A stretch of 64,000 nucleotides of DNA from Nymphaea colorata. Lineage: Eukaryota > Streptophyta > Magnoliopsida > Nymphaeales > Nymphaeaceae. The position numbers and the translations under genes are program-made. The notes beneath the pieces are model-generated. The model saw nothing but the letters and a program-made list of their open reading frames with translations. It did not search any database and was not told the origin of the DNA. The stretch is taken from assembly GCF_008831285.2 (NCBI RefSeq), contig NC_045142.1, forward strand, positions 26,425,876-26,489,875. Direction: 5' to 3'. This document shows, in pieces, positions 24,839 through 36,121 of the stretch; the stretch's first letter is position 1, and each line of letters starts with the position of its first letter.

Positions 24839-26886
24839 GTCCATGAATTCTTAAAGATCTTACAAAAAAAAAAAAATCAGCTAAATACTTTCATAATTTT
24901 TGTAGACTATAGTGCTGTTTGTTTCACGTTCTTTCCTATGAAAACAAGCCATTTTAGGAGAAAATAGCAGAACTTCTTGGTAAAAGCAAGAGAACAAATT
25001 TTTTTTTTACCAAAGATCCAAGAAGGAAGGATCCTCCCCTACTCCACTTGAAGAGCAGAGACTAGCCTGTCGGATATGAGTTCCGTTTCAAATCTGTAAG
25101 TCTAGATTCGAATTTGAGAAGACTTCATTAAATTGGATATGATAAACTGCAGGCTGACCCGAGATCGAAACATTTATGTCGCCGAAATAAATTTAATCTC
25201 AAATTTCAGGGACAAGAACAGGGACATTGCTTGATGTTCCCTTCTGTAAATCGAAAGTTCAGATGCATGGAGGCGGGCGAGGTCCAGATGGGTCCAGTTT
25301 TGGACTGATCCGACCTCACTTTTCCGATTTAGTAACTTAAATAAAACATATATATTAAATACGCTCTTTTTTTTTTAATACAATTTTATCACTTTTTTGA
25401 AATGTCGATCATTAATAGGTTTGGTTGCCTTCATCCAAGCCACGGTATCGAGTCGTACTCAGTACTCGACTTTACTTGGGCCTCAGCGCGGGCCAACCCA
25501 ATAATTTATCAAGTAAGCCCGTTTTGACTCGATAAGATTTTTTTTAATATTATTTTTATTATTTTATATATATAATTATAATATTTATTAAGATATAAAC
25601 ATATTTCTATATTATTTTATATTACAAATATATATTTTTATAGGGTCGATATGCCCAGGCCTACTTTCATTAGTCAAAACTCTTGAGTCCACGACAAATT
25701 CGAAAATTTGGGTAGAGAGTGGTACATTCAACAATTAAAATGTCTATATAAAAAACTAGGTTGGATCTAGGCTTAGCCAATATGAGGTAGCCCCACTGGA
25801 GCCAAGCCATACCCCGGATTTTGGCTTTGTTCAATTACATGCAAGTCTTGAGACTCCTCGTTTTTTTTCAGGGTGAGCTGTTTCACTCCACCGCTCCTAA
25901 GAGAGACCACTCCACCCCCTGTAACCTCAACCCTTTCATGAAACTTGCCAGAGGTGAATACCTTCGAAGAGGGTCAACAACTCAATACTTGAGGTTGACA
26001 CACTTTTCTCAAAAGAGTCCGGATGTGCGTGAATTCATGCGCACAGTAAGCCTACCTTGGTACCGAGGTAGATCCAAGATTTTTTGGCTGAAGGGCACTC
26101 GAGTCACGGAACGAGATCTGGTTTGGGTTCCACATGCGGCCGGAGACACCAGCTCACTTATAGCTCCGCTACTGCCTTGGCATCTTGTGTCAAGGAATAA
26201 TTAAGAAGAGTGTAGAAGCATTAGGCTGACAAGCAAAAGACCAATTCAGGGTTCAAATAATGCATGCACCATGTGGGTCCCCACCTTATGCCAAGCTGAC
26301 TCATCTTAAAAAGAAAAGACCCTAAGTTTATCTTATATCAGAAAAAAAAAAAAAAAAACCTAATTATTTCACCACTTCATCTTTGGATCCATCCCATGAG
26401 CTTTGCAAAAACAGTGAAGGTTCATCATATCAAGACTATTCTCCTCATCCCTTGCCCCGCATGACTTGTGTGGGCTTGAGCACCCACGAAAATCGAACTA
26501 GTGCCAGGCAATCAATCAATCTGCTATCGGGTCCGACCAGCTAGACTAATCGATTTGGTAACCCAGTATAATTGGGTTGATCATTGGCCGCAAATATTCG
26601 TTTAGAAGTATTTAAAAAATAATAAGAATAATAAACAAAAAAAAGAATGACACATGGCACCACAACTTGATTTGAATAGGCCGAATTAAGTGGAAAAAAA
26701 AAGCCAAAACTTTTAAAGGCTATCGGACAACAACAATACTTTATTACTATCCCATGAACCTGCTTCGAACAAGAGGACAGATTCATTACAACACCGGAAA
26801 CAAGTGTTCCATGGATTTGCTTCCATGAAACAGTAACAATATGTTATTGTTACCAAACGACCTATCTGAGTGCACATTTAGATGAA
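24839..26886. other. Gene-free repeat-bearing stretch
   Basis: About 25430-25660 resembles the block at 6225-6440 (CTCGACTTTACTTGGG..CGGGCCAACCCA, then a long AT core). The open frame at 25821-26204 has no recognisable domain, and its 3' part ends with TAGCTCCGCTACTG, a repeat-like end. About 26690-26870 resembles the MITE at 27561-27703. Confidence 0.5.
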
Positions 26887-27044
26887 GCACATCCACATCA
26901 TCTCAACCAATGGATCCAAGAAGTCCGGGAATCCATATTCAAATCCAAAATTGGGATCCCATTGTGCACATCCACATCATCTCAACCATTGGATCCAAGT
27001 CTTGAAATCCATATTCAAATCCAACATTGGGATCCCATTGTCTC
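26887..27044 (+). repeat. 79-bp tandem duplication
   Basis: Two head-to-tail units of 79 bp, beginning at 26887 and 26966 with GCACATCCACATCATCTCAA and ending ATTGGGATCCCATTG. They differ by a few substitutions and a small indel. A (TA)n tract follows at 27126-27160. Non-coding. Confidence 0.85.
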
Positions 27045-27122
27045 CTGCAAATGAATGCTTAGTTTCTGATTTGGGGATTCCCCTTTTTCCCTCAAGTAAA
27101 TTTAAGTACATTCCTTTTATTT

Positions 27123-27163
<41 letters not shown>

Positions 27164-27560
27164 TTTGGAGGGAAAAGTAGTCACGTACATAACCAACAAA
27201 GCAATAGCTAACAAAGGAAAAGTGGTAGATTCACATGCTCACCCACAGCCATGTCTTGTAAGCTAGCGACCCCGTACCCTCAAATAATTGAGGTCATTTC
27301 CTCGTGATTTTTTTTTTTTAATTTCTCTCCAGGAATAAATATTTTCATTTATGTTATATTTTTGAGTTCACATACTACCACCATACTACAACATGCTAGG
27401 ATTGAAAATGACTAAAATACCCTTGTTAAATTAAAGGCTTCTCCCCTTTACACGGGCAAAAGTGAAAGTTAAAACAATTAAAAAAAATCTCTCCAATGAG
27501 ATGTGGGAACATGTCTTTTGTATTCTAAGCATATACGTTGCTGCTAACGCTCTTATAGGA

Positions 27561-27703
27561 GCTGTTTGGCTAAAATAACAGATTATTACTGTCCAATGAA
27601 TCTACCCCTAAGATTGAGGTAGGTTCGTGAAACACAATATTTCATGAACATGCCCCAATTCTGCGTGGAACAGTAACAAACTGTTTATATTGCCAAACGA
27701 CCC
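27561..27703. mobile_element. Short MITE with GTTTGGC ends
   Basis: 143 bp with imperfect inverted ends: GCTGTTTGGCTAAAATAACAG at the left; the reverse complement of the right end reads GTCGTTTGGCAATATAAACAG. There is no ORF. A related sequence with TTGTTACCAAACGACC lies at about 26.69-26.87 kb. I could not identify a target duplication, so the superfamily is open. Confidence 0.5.
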
Positions 27704-29116
27704 CATATGTGACTATTACGCCATGTTTGTTTTTCCTCGGATCTCAAGATCTTAAATTCTAGGGTAGATCAAAGATATAACTGAAGATCTGCGGTTGGAT
27801 TTTAAAGGCGGCACGACCTCAAATTCAGCCAAATAACAAAAACATGAAATCCGAGGTCCGATCAAGGTTTATATGATAAAGATAAAAAAAAATTAGTTGA
27901 AGAGCACTAATGTATAGCGATCCAAATTGTATATACAATTTGGTCAAATTTAGAACCAATTTGTATATATAATTTGGTCAAACCTTGTTTTGATTCTCAC
28001 AGGTGCTATTCTCATAAACTATCAAAGGCGAGGTGTGCTCCGGCAACTTAAACTATCAAAGTCGAGGTGTGCTTCGGCAACTTGCTAACCACCCAAACCT
28101 CGACGTAGCTTAGAACCCCGGTGGCAAGGGAAACAGAGAACCTTTGGGCCTCATCCCAGCACTCACCTAAAAAAGAATTTTAAATTTAAAAGGCACTAAT
28201 ATGTAATAAACTAAACTATGTAGGGCGCACCGATATAGCTAGGAAATTATCCGTGATTGATCTCATGTCACCTGAGATCTTTTATCTTCAAAGTGAAGAA
28301 GCATATCCCAAAAAGTCATTTCAGTTCAGTGTCTTAGGAGAAAAGACATACAACCTTTGTTGGCTTCGCAACACCAAGAAATTACAGTGTCTTGATTCAT
28401 GCTAAGATGAAAAGATTTCCAAAGATTCCAAGAGCTATATGTATTCATATCTCATCCGATTTAGGTTCGAATCAAAGCTATTAAACCAGACACTCAATCG
28501 AAATCTGCCAATCTGAGACGATTTCAGATCAAATCTAACCCCTCGAGCATGTAATTACCTGAGAAAATAAAACTCTAGTCAGGAGAGACATCCCTAAGAC
28601 AAGAACTGTCATTACAGCCAGAGATCATCACAGATGGACAGTTGACAACAGTCCTATCCTACCCAGCTCGCAGAAATTTCCTTTCTTTCTTTCAGGAAAA
28701 TGAGCAGAAGAGTATAGAGTCGAGTTATAATGGCTACCATTCTTTTATTACGTAGTAATGGCGATGTTGCAGACATCACCAACCCTCTGAGTCCTCATCA
28801 CCAATCTGACAAACACCATTTATTTTAACGTCCCAACATACAACAATTTCTACAAGCAAAAACCAATTCAACACTTCCAAGGAAACATAAAAAAAAATAT
28901 ATATGCAAAATAAGCACTTTAGAATAACCTTAACTGCTTACTAATCAAATGCTCATGCCTGCCGTAGGATCTCACAACTCAACGGCCATGATCCACCATG
29001 ATGCTTCATCAGGCTTTCTTCCCATGGTCGTCTCTTCCAGTACAGTACTTCCACTAGCTAGATCCATGGAAACCATGCTCTGTTTCCTCTTTCAGAGAGA
29101 AAGAGAGACGTGGTGG
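27704..29116. other. Gene-free stretch with a 34-bp tandem pair
   Basis: Two 34-bp units (28016-28049 and 28050-28083, landmark AGGTGTGCTYCGGCAACTT) are preceded by a loose duplication of AATTTGTATATA.AATTTGGTC (about 27930-27985). I see no other structure. Confidence 0.6.
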
Positions 29117-29593
29117 TTACCTGAGGAGACGGAGAACCCAAAGGACCGCGACCACCGAAGCGATGCTGTGCAGAAAGGAGGATTCCGGGAGGAGACGGCG
29201 AGCCGACGACCACGACGAGGGATGGAAGTCCTGGGGGCCCCTGGTTTTCGGGTAGTAAGGGTAGTAAGGGAGGAGAGGGTTCGGAGGTGGTGGCGCGATA
29301 AAGTAAGGGACGGTCGGTGGGGGGTAGAGGTAGCCGGGAAGGGGCGGCGGAGGTGGAGCGGAAGTGTAGGGGACGGGGACGAGGGTCGCCGGGGAAGGCG
29401 GGGAATGGACAGCGGCAGCCGGTGGCGGCGGTGCGAGGATGGGCTCGGTGGGGTTGCAGCAGGAGGCGCATGCTACGCAGAGGAGGCCAAGAGGTGGGGT
29501 CGCGGCTAATGCCCCCCGGGTGGCTGCCGCCACGACGAAGAAGAGGGAGAGAAGACAGGTTTCCCGGCGGAAGATCCGGCGAGGGGCGGCCAT
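29117..29593 (-). CDS. Short proline-rich (extensin-like) secreted protein, possibly GPI-anchored
   Basis: 158 residues from the ATG at 29593; an in-frame ATG 35 codons upstream gives a worse signal peptide. Residues 1-30 are an N-terminal signal (RR..CLLSLFFVVAAATRGALA). A small Cys cluster follows (LLCVACASCC), then a Pro-rich wall domain with PPPP blocks, PPPPPLPGYLYPPP and YYPYYPK. The C-terminus is hydrophobic (SIASVVAVLWVLRLLR), as in GPI-attachment signals. Such proteins are hydroxyproline-rich glycoproteins of the cell wall or plasma-membrane face. Sequence-wise this is typical of short plant 'proline-rich / leucine-rich repeat extensin-like' predictions, without LRRs. The stop codon TAA overlaps a consensus donor (CTCAG|GTAACC), so a further exon is possible. 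The GC-rich frame is open on both strands; the minus strand is preferred for its signal peptide and Pro blocks. Confidence 0.62.
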   Translation of the reverse strand: MAAPRRIFRRETCLLSLFFVVAAATRGALAATPPLGLLCVACASCCNPTEPILAPPPPAAAVHSPPSPATLVPVPYTSAPPPPPLPGYLYPPPTVPYFIAPPPPNPLLPYYPYYPKTRGPQDFHPSSWSSARRLLPESSFLHSIASVVAVLWVLRLLR

Positions 29594-31787
29594 TGTCGGC
29601 AGAGTAACGATGGAAGTGGGAACAGTGAGGAGTGGGAGGAAAAAGTAAAAGGTCTCAAAGAGAAGAGGGGAGCATGAAGAAACGGGAATGACAGGCATTT
29701 GCCCTCTGGATTATTGACGCGTGGAGGATCGGAGGGACACGAGGCGATGAAGTTTTCTAGGCTGACGTCGGTCTCTCGGACGGTAGCGAGTACTGGGTCT
29801 AAAAAGCACACAAAGTTGGTAGATCCAGTGGACCTATAATGTTCAAAAATTGCAAAATTTTAAAATGGTTACTAAGTCTTTATAATCTTATGACTTGGTA
29901 AGATAAAAAAAGAATTCGTGCATGTAAATTAATAATCTTTTTTCATGCATCCCCATACATATATATTTTGAATTCTACCACAAGATTTCACCAACTTCTT
30001 TCAAAATATAATCTTATGAAGACATGAGGTGCTAGCTTTTATTTCTTTCCTCGCCAAAGAACTCTGACATCTGACAAATGTTGAACCCATCAACTTTCTG
30101 TGCCGCATAAATGGCTTTTCAAGTATGGAAAGACCTTGTCTCCAAAGAGTAGAAAAGCAACATAGTTGCACTGAATCATCAACTTTAACCATATATATAT
30201 ATATATATACAGCAACATTCAAAGAAGCTTCTTGGATTCCACAGCTCATAACTCTGAACCGTAGAATTTCGCAGTTATTTACCACAAGCGATGAGCAAAT
30301 GATGGTTGAGAAAAGGATCGAACTTTGGATCAATTTTCAAAGCATTGTCTTTAGATTGAGTGACTGTTAGCGATTGGAGCATGTTCGGTGTCGAACACAC
30401 CACATTATCATTTTGTTGCCTAAAGGCAAAAGAGAGAAGAAACTTGAAGTCTTTTAGCATGGAGAATGAGTTGCGTGCGCGGTTGCCCACACAACTTATT
30501 ATATATGCTTAATGAGTAGAGATGAGGCATTTTGGTAGTTTTTTTAAAAGGTCTTTTATAACCTTTTTACTTTTGTAATTTTCATGTTTGTTTATGCAAA
30601 AAGTTTTTTTTTTTTCAATGTCAATTGAGGGTATTTTAGTCATTAACCATACTAGCGCAAGAAAAATTTTGTGCACCAGTATGACGCATATGACCAGGTT
30701 CGCTTAACATAGGACATCTGTCCCTTGCTCAACAAGGGAAGTACTTCGAATTATTTGATCATAGGCTGATGAAGGTATGTTTTGTTGCTCGGATTCTCAA
30801 ATACAAGAGTGAATTGGAATCTTCATCAATCTGGCAGCAAGCTTACTCCTCCTTAACGGATACACAAATGGTAGCAAACATGATACTCTAGTTGAAAGAT
30901 ATATTCTCGCTCACTAAATCTTGAACAACACATAATTTCACCACTCTACATAAAAATAAGAACTTGAGATTCAAAATATGTGGGGTCGGTTGACCTCAAA
31001 ACCTTGGGTTTTAGATGCCCTCATATACCAGATGTAAGGTGAACAAATGTTGTGCCAGTGGATTTGTTCGACAGTGATTACAATAACATAATAATTCATA
31101 TATATAACTCTTATGAATCTACCAAAATTTTTGGGATGAATACATTCACATGAGTGTCCCATGATAATACGAGTTGGGATCCGAAACTTATCATTGTTAA
31201 TGGATTTGATTTCTACATGGTTTTCCAGCAAAATACAGAGTTTCTTCACTCTAAAACTCCCAATCGTGCACGTTTGTGCCAATAAAAAAAAATAAAAAGA
31301 GAGAGGTCATCTTTGGAATTTGGATCTAAGGATTTGGACATCCATTTCTGTGCCGATCCATTTTTTTTAATCTTCCCGATGCCCAGAAGCTGGATCTCGG
31401 GTTTTTGTACCGAGCATTTGCTTAACCGTTGTCATATTTGGATTCAAATGCACATAATGCAAGATTAAATCCAATTCCTTGTATCAGATTATGTATTCGG
31501 ATTCACTAAGAAGGCCTTAAACGGGTTGGGCTCAAATGGGATATCAGATATAATTGGCGTTCGGATCAACCTGAAAATGAAATTAGTGAACCGGATCAGC
31601 AGAGGAAGAGATCCGGACCCGACTTCATGGCAGCACCGTTTCCGTGACCGCTCTTAGAGAATGAGAGTCTCTGAGCGGCAACTTCCACTCCGCCCTTTTA
31701 TTTAATGGCGTCGCAGGACGACGCATCTGTGCTCTCTCTCTCTCTCTCACTCTCGATACAGAGACGGAGGTGGGTGTCGGCGCAGAG
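29594..31787. other. Gene-free stretch
   Basis: The proline-rich gene's upstream region, then AT-rich DNA. A (TA)n tract at about 30191-30208 produces spurious frames on both strands. The end (about 31.66-31.78 kb) becomes GC-rich with a CT tract and is probably the promoter/5' UTR of the next gene. Confidence 0.5.
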
Positions 31788-32165
31788 ATGGTGGAGGGCG
31801 TATCGGCGGTGCTTTACCGCAGCATAAAGCGGTACTGGCGGAGGAGACACTACGAGCGGCTCGACGGCTCGGCGTCGTCCCGCCGGAGGGTTCGCTTCAC
31901 GACGGCGGGCGGGCGGCGGAGGTGGAGGATCAAGCTGCCGTCGCGATTCCGAATCGCTTCCCCCAGGAAGATCCTCATGCGCCTCCGCGACGGTTACACC
32001 AGGATGATGCTCCGTCTCGCCAGCTCCAGCGCCTTCGTCGGCGGCCAGGCCCTCGGTTACAGCGACCCGTTCGGCGCCCCGCCGCTAAAGGAGTACGACG
32101 AGAAGGTGATGGTCGAGATCTACAAGTCACTCGCCGAGCAGGGAAGGTTCGTCGCCGGCCGGTGA
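31788..32165 (+). CDS. Small basic protein of unknown function
   Basis: 125 residues from the ATG at 31788, single exon, very GC-rich, preceded by a CT-rich leader (about 31735-31750). The N-terminal 75 residues are strongly basic (KRYWRRRHYER, SSRRRVRF, GGRRRWRIKL, SPRKILMRLRD). The C-terminal part is acidic/neutral and ends with the pattern PPLKEYDEKVMVEIYKSL plus about nine residues. Similar small plant proteins with a DEK-(V/I)-VEIYKSL tail exist as uncharacterised families, which supports this being a real gene. No enzymatic motif, signal peptide or membrane helix is seen. It may bind nucleic acid or act as an adaptor; that is only inference. Confidence 0.65.
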   Translation: MVEGVSAVLYRSIKRYWRRRHYERLDGSASSRRRVRFTTAGGRRRWRIKLPSRFRIASPRKILMRLRDGYTRMMLRLASSSAFVGGQALGYSDPFGAPPLKEYDEKVMVEIYKSLAEQGRFVAGR

Positions 32166-33889
32166 CGGCACTCCGATACTTAACATTAAATTCACGTTTG
32201 AGCGAAAAGACCCCGATCTTGATGTATCATCTGTCATTCATTTCCGCTCATCGACAAAGGACCAGATCATCGCCGGCGGCAGCAAGGAGGCCGCCTCCAT
32301 CAACCGGTGACGTGTTCGATAGTTTAAGTTCGTGTTAATCTTTTCTTCTTTTTCCTTCCCTCTCTTGCTGCTGAAGCAAGCAATCGCTGCTTTCTTGTCG
32401 TTCTATTTGCAAAATAAGGGCCGATGAAATTCCCGCCTCTTCCTCTTCCCTCTGCTCGCGCTCCACCCTCTCGCGATGGTAACTACCTGACTTCTTTGTG
32501 GCATCCGTTGGGATACGATTTTTATCTGTGTATCTGCGTTGGTTACTTGCTAATGCTAGCAGGTGCATAAGATGCGGAAGGTGAAGGAGATCGTGCCGTG
32601 AGGACGAGTTCCACTACTTGGCCGGAGTCTGCACTACATTTTCAGTTTTCTTTACAACACCGGCACCTGTCTAATGTACTTTTTTCTCTTGCTCTTGTGA
32701 ATGTCCATGTCAAATTTATTTGACTCGTTATACTTTTGATAAACGATTTCACTTGATATTATTTTTTACTTGCGAATCTTTTTTATTATGTTTCATAAAG
32801 TGATTATATTCGAAAAACTTAAATTCCTTATGATATGTATATGTACCACTTATCGATGATGGTATAGCGGTTGTCCTAATGGCGTCTTACTTTAAGTTTT
32901 ACAATAATTCCTTGCGCGTGTACTTCATCTCTTCCACACACGATCGTCATTTTGTAATGTCATGCCTTTGGACCATGAATTTATTAATGCATGAGACATG
33001 TCCAGTCGCATTCAGTTGTTGGTGCAGAAAGAATATATGCGAGCTAACAACTTGTGATCATACTTAGCTTCTTGAATGAATACAAAATGAGATCGTCTTC
33101 CGCGAGAGAGGGTTGAGTGTTGTGGACCAATCATATGGTGTCTTCATTATTTTTCAAACATTGCTTTGAAACCTCCTCAAGATTGTAAAACATATTAATA
33201 TATAAATGGAGATTTAAGTTATAAGTTGTTGCTTGCGGACCTACGACTTGTTTTGTTATTGTTATTCCGTTTATTATAAACCAATTGTTTTGAATTGATG
33301 CGTGGACGAAAGGAATCTTTTTCCTTATTAGTTTAAAACTTGTTAGCTTATCTGTTTCGTCTCGGTGAGTATGGATTTGTCTTGTTAAGTATTTCTGTCT
33401 TTGTTTAGGTGATCCAGATTCTCCTGACATGGCTGCTTGGGTACGTTAGCAGCAAGGTGTTGGGAAGCGTTGGTCTCTCCTTGTCAGAGAGAGACAAGTA
33501 AGGTAGCAAATGGGTGGGTTCTAGTTTGAGGGGCTTTGTCATTTTATGTTGTACCTAATCTGGCTTCTGTCTGAATTTTAATGTGTTTAACTGCCCCAGA
33601 TCTGACATGTTTGCACCTCTAGAGGTAAGAGATATACCCAGATCTGACATGTTTGCACCTCTAGAGGTAAGAGATATATAAAGAGTAGAATTCCATTTGT
33701 TTTAGTTCTCTGGCTAGAGTAGTACCCATGAAAATCGAACCGACAACATTGCGATAATAAGATCCAATCAAAATCAGATCTAGTGTAGCAAAAAATGACA
33801 ACTGAAAAGAATCCAAACGTTGGAACACTTGGCGCTCCACTTGGTTACCTTGAGATTCAGATTTCCAGGAATTATCGGGTGTTATGGAA
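32166..33889. other. 3' region of the small basic gene and gene-free DNA
   Basis: The first 500 bp may be 3' UTR (no clean AATAAA chosen). No other coding sequence. A 42-bp tandem duplication is listed separately. Confidence 0.5.
33595..33678 (+). repeat. Perfect 42-bp tandem duplication
   Basis: Two identical units (33595-33636, 33637-33678) starting CCCAGATCTGACATGTTTGC and each containing the palindrome CTCTAGAG. The lack of divergence points to a recent event. Confidence 0.9.
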
Positions 33890-33897
33890 GTCTCTGA

Positions 33898-34316
33898 TAG
33901 GGCTACACACGAGCCAAGTCAAGCGTGAGCTTGGCCAACTCGAGCAAGTTGAGCTCCTTATGGCAAGCTCGAGCTCGACTCGACTACTCAAAATGTTTGA
34001 GCTCAAGCTCAAGTCGTTTAACTCATTAAACTCATCTAGTGTTAACTTGTGTAAGTATTAACTTGTGTAACTTGTGAAAATTTGTTTTTAACCTAAAAGT
34101 TAAAACCGGTGATTCAGTGAACCGGTTTTGGCAATATTATATGGCGTATCAGTTTGCGAGTCGAGTTCTTGAAACTCGAACTCGGCTCATTTATCGTTTC
34201 GAGTATGTTTGTAAGCTCGAACTCAACTCTTTTATAAACGAGTAGATCATGAGCCAAATTTTTCTGAGCGAGTTCGAGTAGAACCCAAGTTGGCTTGGCT
34301 CATTGTGCAGACCCTA
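33898..34316. mobile_element. Non-autonomous hAT-like element, TCGAG-rich (copy 2)
   Basis: 419 bp. The left end is TAGGGCTACACACGAGCCAA; the reverse complement of the right end is TAGGGTCTGCACAATGAGCC. It is flanked by GTCTCTGA (33890-33897) and GTCTCGGA (34317-34324), an 8-bp target duplication with 7 of 8 matching. The interior consists of GAGCTCGAGC/GACTCG motifs. There is no ORF. Confidence 0.75.
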
Positions 34317-34324
34317 GTCTCGGA

Positions 34325-35203
34325 TCTCTCCCTCAATGTAACTAACCAGCGCCTTTTTGTTGTGTGTGAGAAATCGACCAAGGTTCTCTCTAGCTTGTAC
34401 GATTTTAACTGTTGTAAAAAGCTTTTCATACTCGCAGGTTTAACTTTCCTCCCCTTTCATATGTAAATGGGGAAGAAGAAGGTGAAATTGTGGAGGGCGG
34501 ATTGTACCGTGTTTGAGAGAGTGATGTGCAGGAAACTAGAATAGTTCGTCTCCTATTGAAAAGGATGCAAACATCAGACCGAAACTCGTGGCACAAACAG
34601 CGTGCATTCCGAATTCATCCTTCTCCAACGTTGAAAATGAAACTCAATCAACGCTGACATTGTACGCTTGTCACTCGAGCGGAGGACATCTTGTTCCGCG
34701 TGTTCCAAGAACAGCAAAACAGGACGACATTTTCTGGACACAGTGAATCAAACGTACTCGAAGTGTCGATACAGACTTCAAATTTTCTAAAGTACATACA
34801 GAGAAGACGTTCCACTTTCATCAGACTCCCTCCGTCATTAACACCACTCGTGCTAATCTAATAATTTGTTGATATTAGCTCCCTTCTTGGCATCACCTAC
34901 AGCTTTCCGCATCTTTTGTTTACTAGTAACCATGCGAGTGCAGATGAATAATAGAGTTGATCAATTTTAGTTTTCTTGAGAAGATAACTAATTTTACCTT
35001 GTCCGACGAACTCCTGTCCGGTCACAAAGAAGCGTCCAGCAGTGTCGACATGGGTACTGTGCCCTTCTATTTTAGGAGTATCCATGTGACATAGCTTCTT
35101 ACTATATAAATCTTTCAATCACTCAACTGCCCACGAGATCAAGTTCGTTCACACTATTCTTCCAAGGCTTCAAACTAAGAAAAAAATTTCTTCATCTCCA
35201 CGT
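34325..35203. other. Gene-free stretch
   Basis: Contains a short minus-strand frame (34897-35118) directly downstream of the FAR1-related pseudogene. It does not match that family and is not called. Confidence 0.45.
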
Positions 35204-36121
35204 TCATACAACTGCTGAAATCAGTTTCAAAATTGTTCCTGATAACATATTCATGAGTAACACACTTTCTTGAGTTCCGATCATATGTTGCAGCCAAACT
35301 GTAGCAAGAGAATCTGCAACTTCTGCATCTTCAACAGGTCGAATTGCCCTGGGTGGTTTCCCTTTCATGGCTTTTCCAAAAGTTTGAAAAAACCACAGGA
35401 AAGATTCACTTCTTTGGTTATATAGTAGTACCGAACGAGAAATAACACTCTGTCCATGATGATGTACACAAATCAACGGCCTCTCAGAACCATTTGTTTT
35501 TGAGTGTGGTACTAAAGCAAACAACATCGCCCAAATAATCATAATCCATGACTTTTCATATGCTCAAAATATATTTGTTTATAAATCATCTAATGTTCTA
35601 CATCAAGTTTTATTGCAGTACAAAACAACGGGTCTTTTTGCTGATTTGCTTGCCTTTACACTCCATTGGTAGGAAACCCGAATTTTCAGGATAAACATTT
35701 TGCCTTTCCATACACAGACATGTATCTGTAGATAGCAGCATTGAACGATTTGTGAAGTCCATAGCCACTTTATGTGGATGCATTTTCTACCTATGCCCTT
35801 GACGTGTGAACCTCGCTAACACTAACAAGCTGATGACTGTGTGTAGGCTCAAGCTGATGTACAGTTTATACCTCTTGGTCTCCTCATGAGAACCATTTCT
35901 TCTTGCATGGCAGCACGGCTTCTGTCCTCCTTTCTCTAGTTGCAGAACGTTCTTTTTCTGCATAACCTTTCTTGAAGCATACAAAAATTGATTCGAACAC
36001 CAAATCCTTGCTTCATAGCATACAAAAATTCATGTGCTTGATCATCATTGTGAAACTCCGTAGCAAGCTTAGGAACTGGTTTTGTACTCTCAAAACGAGA
36101 ACCATCTTTCATGGGATGCAC
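35204..36121 (-). pseudogene. Broken FAR1-RELATED SEQUENCE (MULE transposase-derived) gene
   Basis: FRS/FAR1 proteins are plant transcription factors domesticated from Mutator-like transposases. On the minus strand, first comes a FAR1 DNA-binding-like segment (36121-35936: PVPKLATEFHNDDQAHEFLY, then QGFGVRI). Next are short basic remnants. Then comes the start of the MULE transposase domain (35550-35204): DYDYLGDVVCFSTT, continuing after a frameshift with SERPLICVHHHGQS and ESFLWFFQTFGKAMKGKPPRAI. An extra A in an A-run near 35497 shifts the frame between these two parts. The two segments are separated by about 400 bp without an open frame, and the rest of the transposase domain and the SWIM finger are not found. 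It could equally be a relic of a MULE transposon rather than of a host FRS gene. Confidence 0.72.

Noticed and set aside
25821-26204. 127-codon frame
   Set aside because: No domain, and its 3' half ends in repeat-like sequence (TAGCTCCGCTACTG).
31770-31787. Extension of the small basic gene to a GTG
   Set aside because: GTG is not an expected plant start codon; the first ATG is at 31788.
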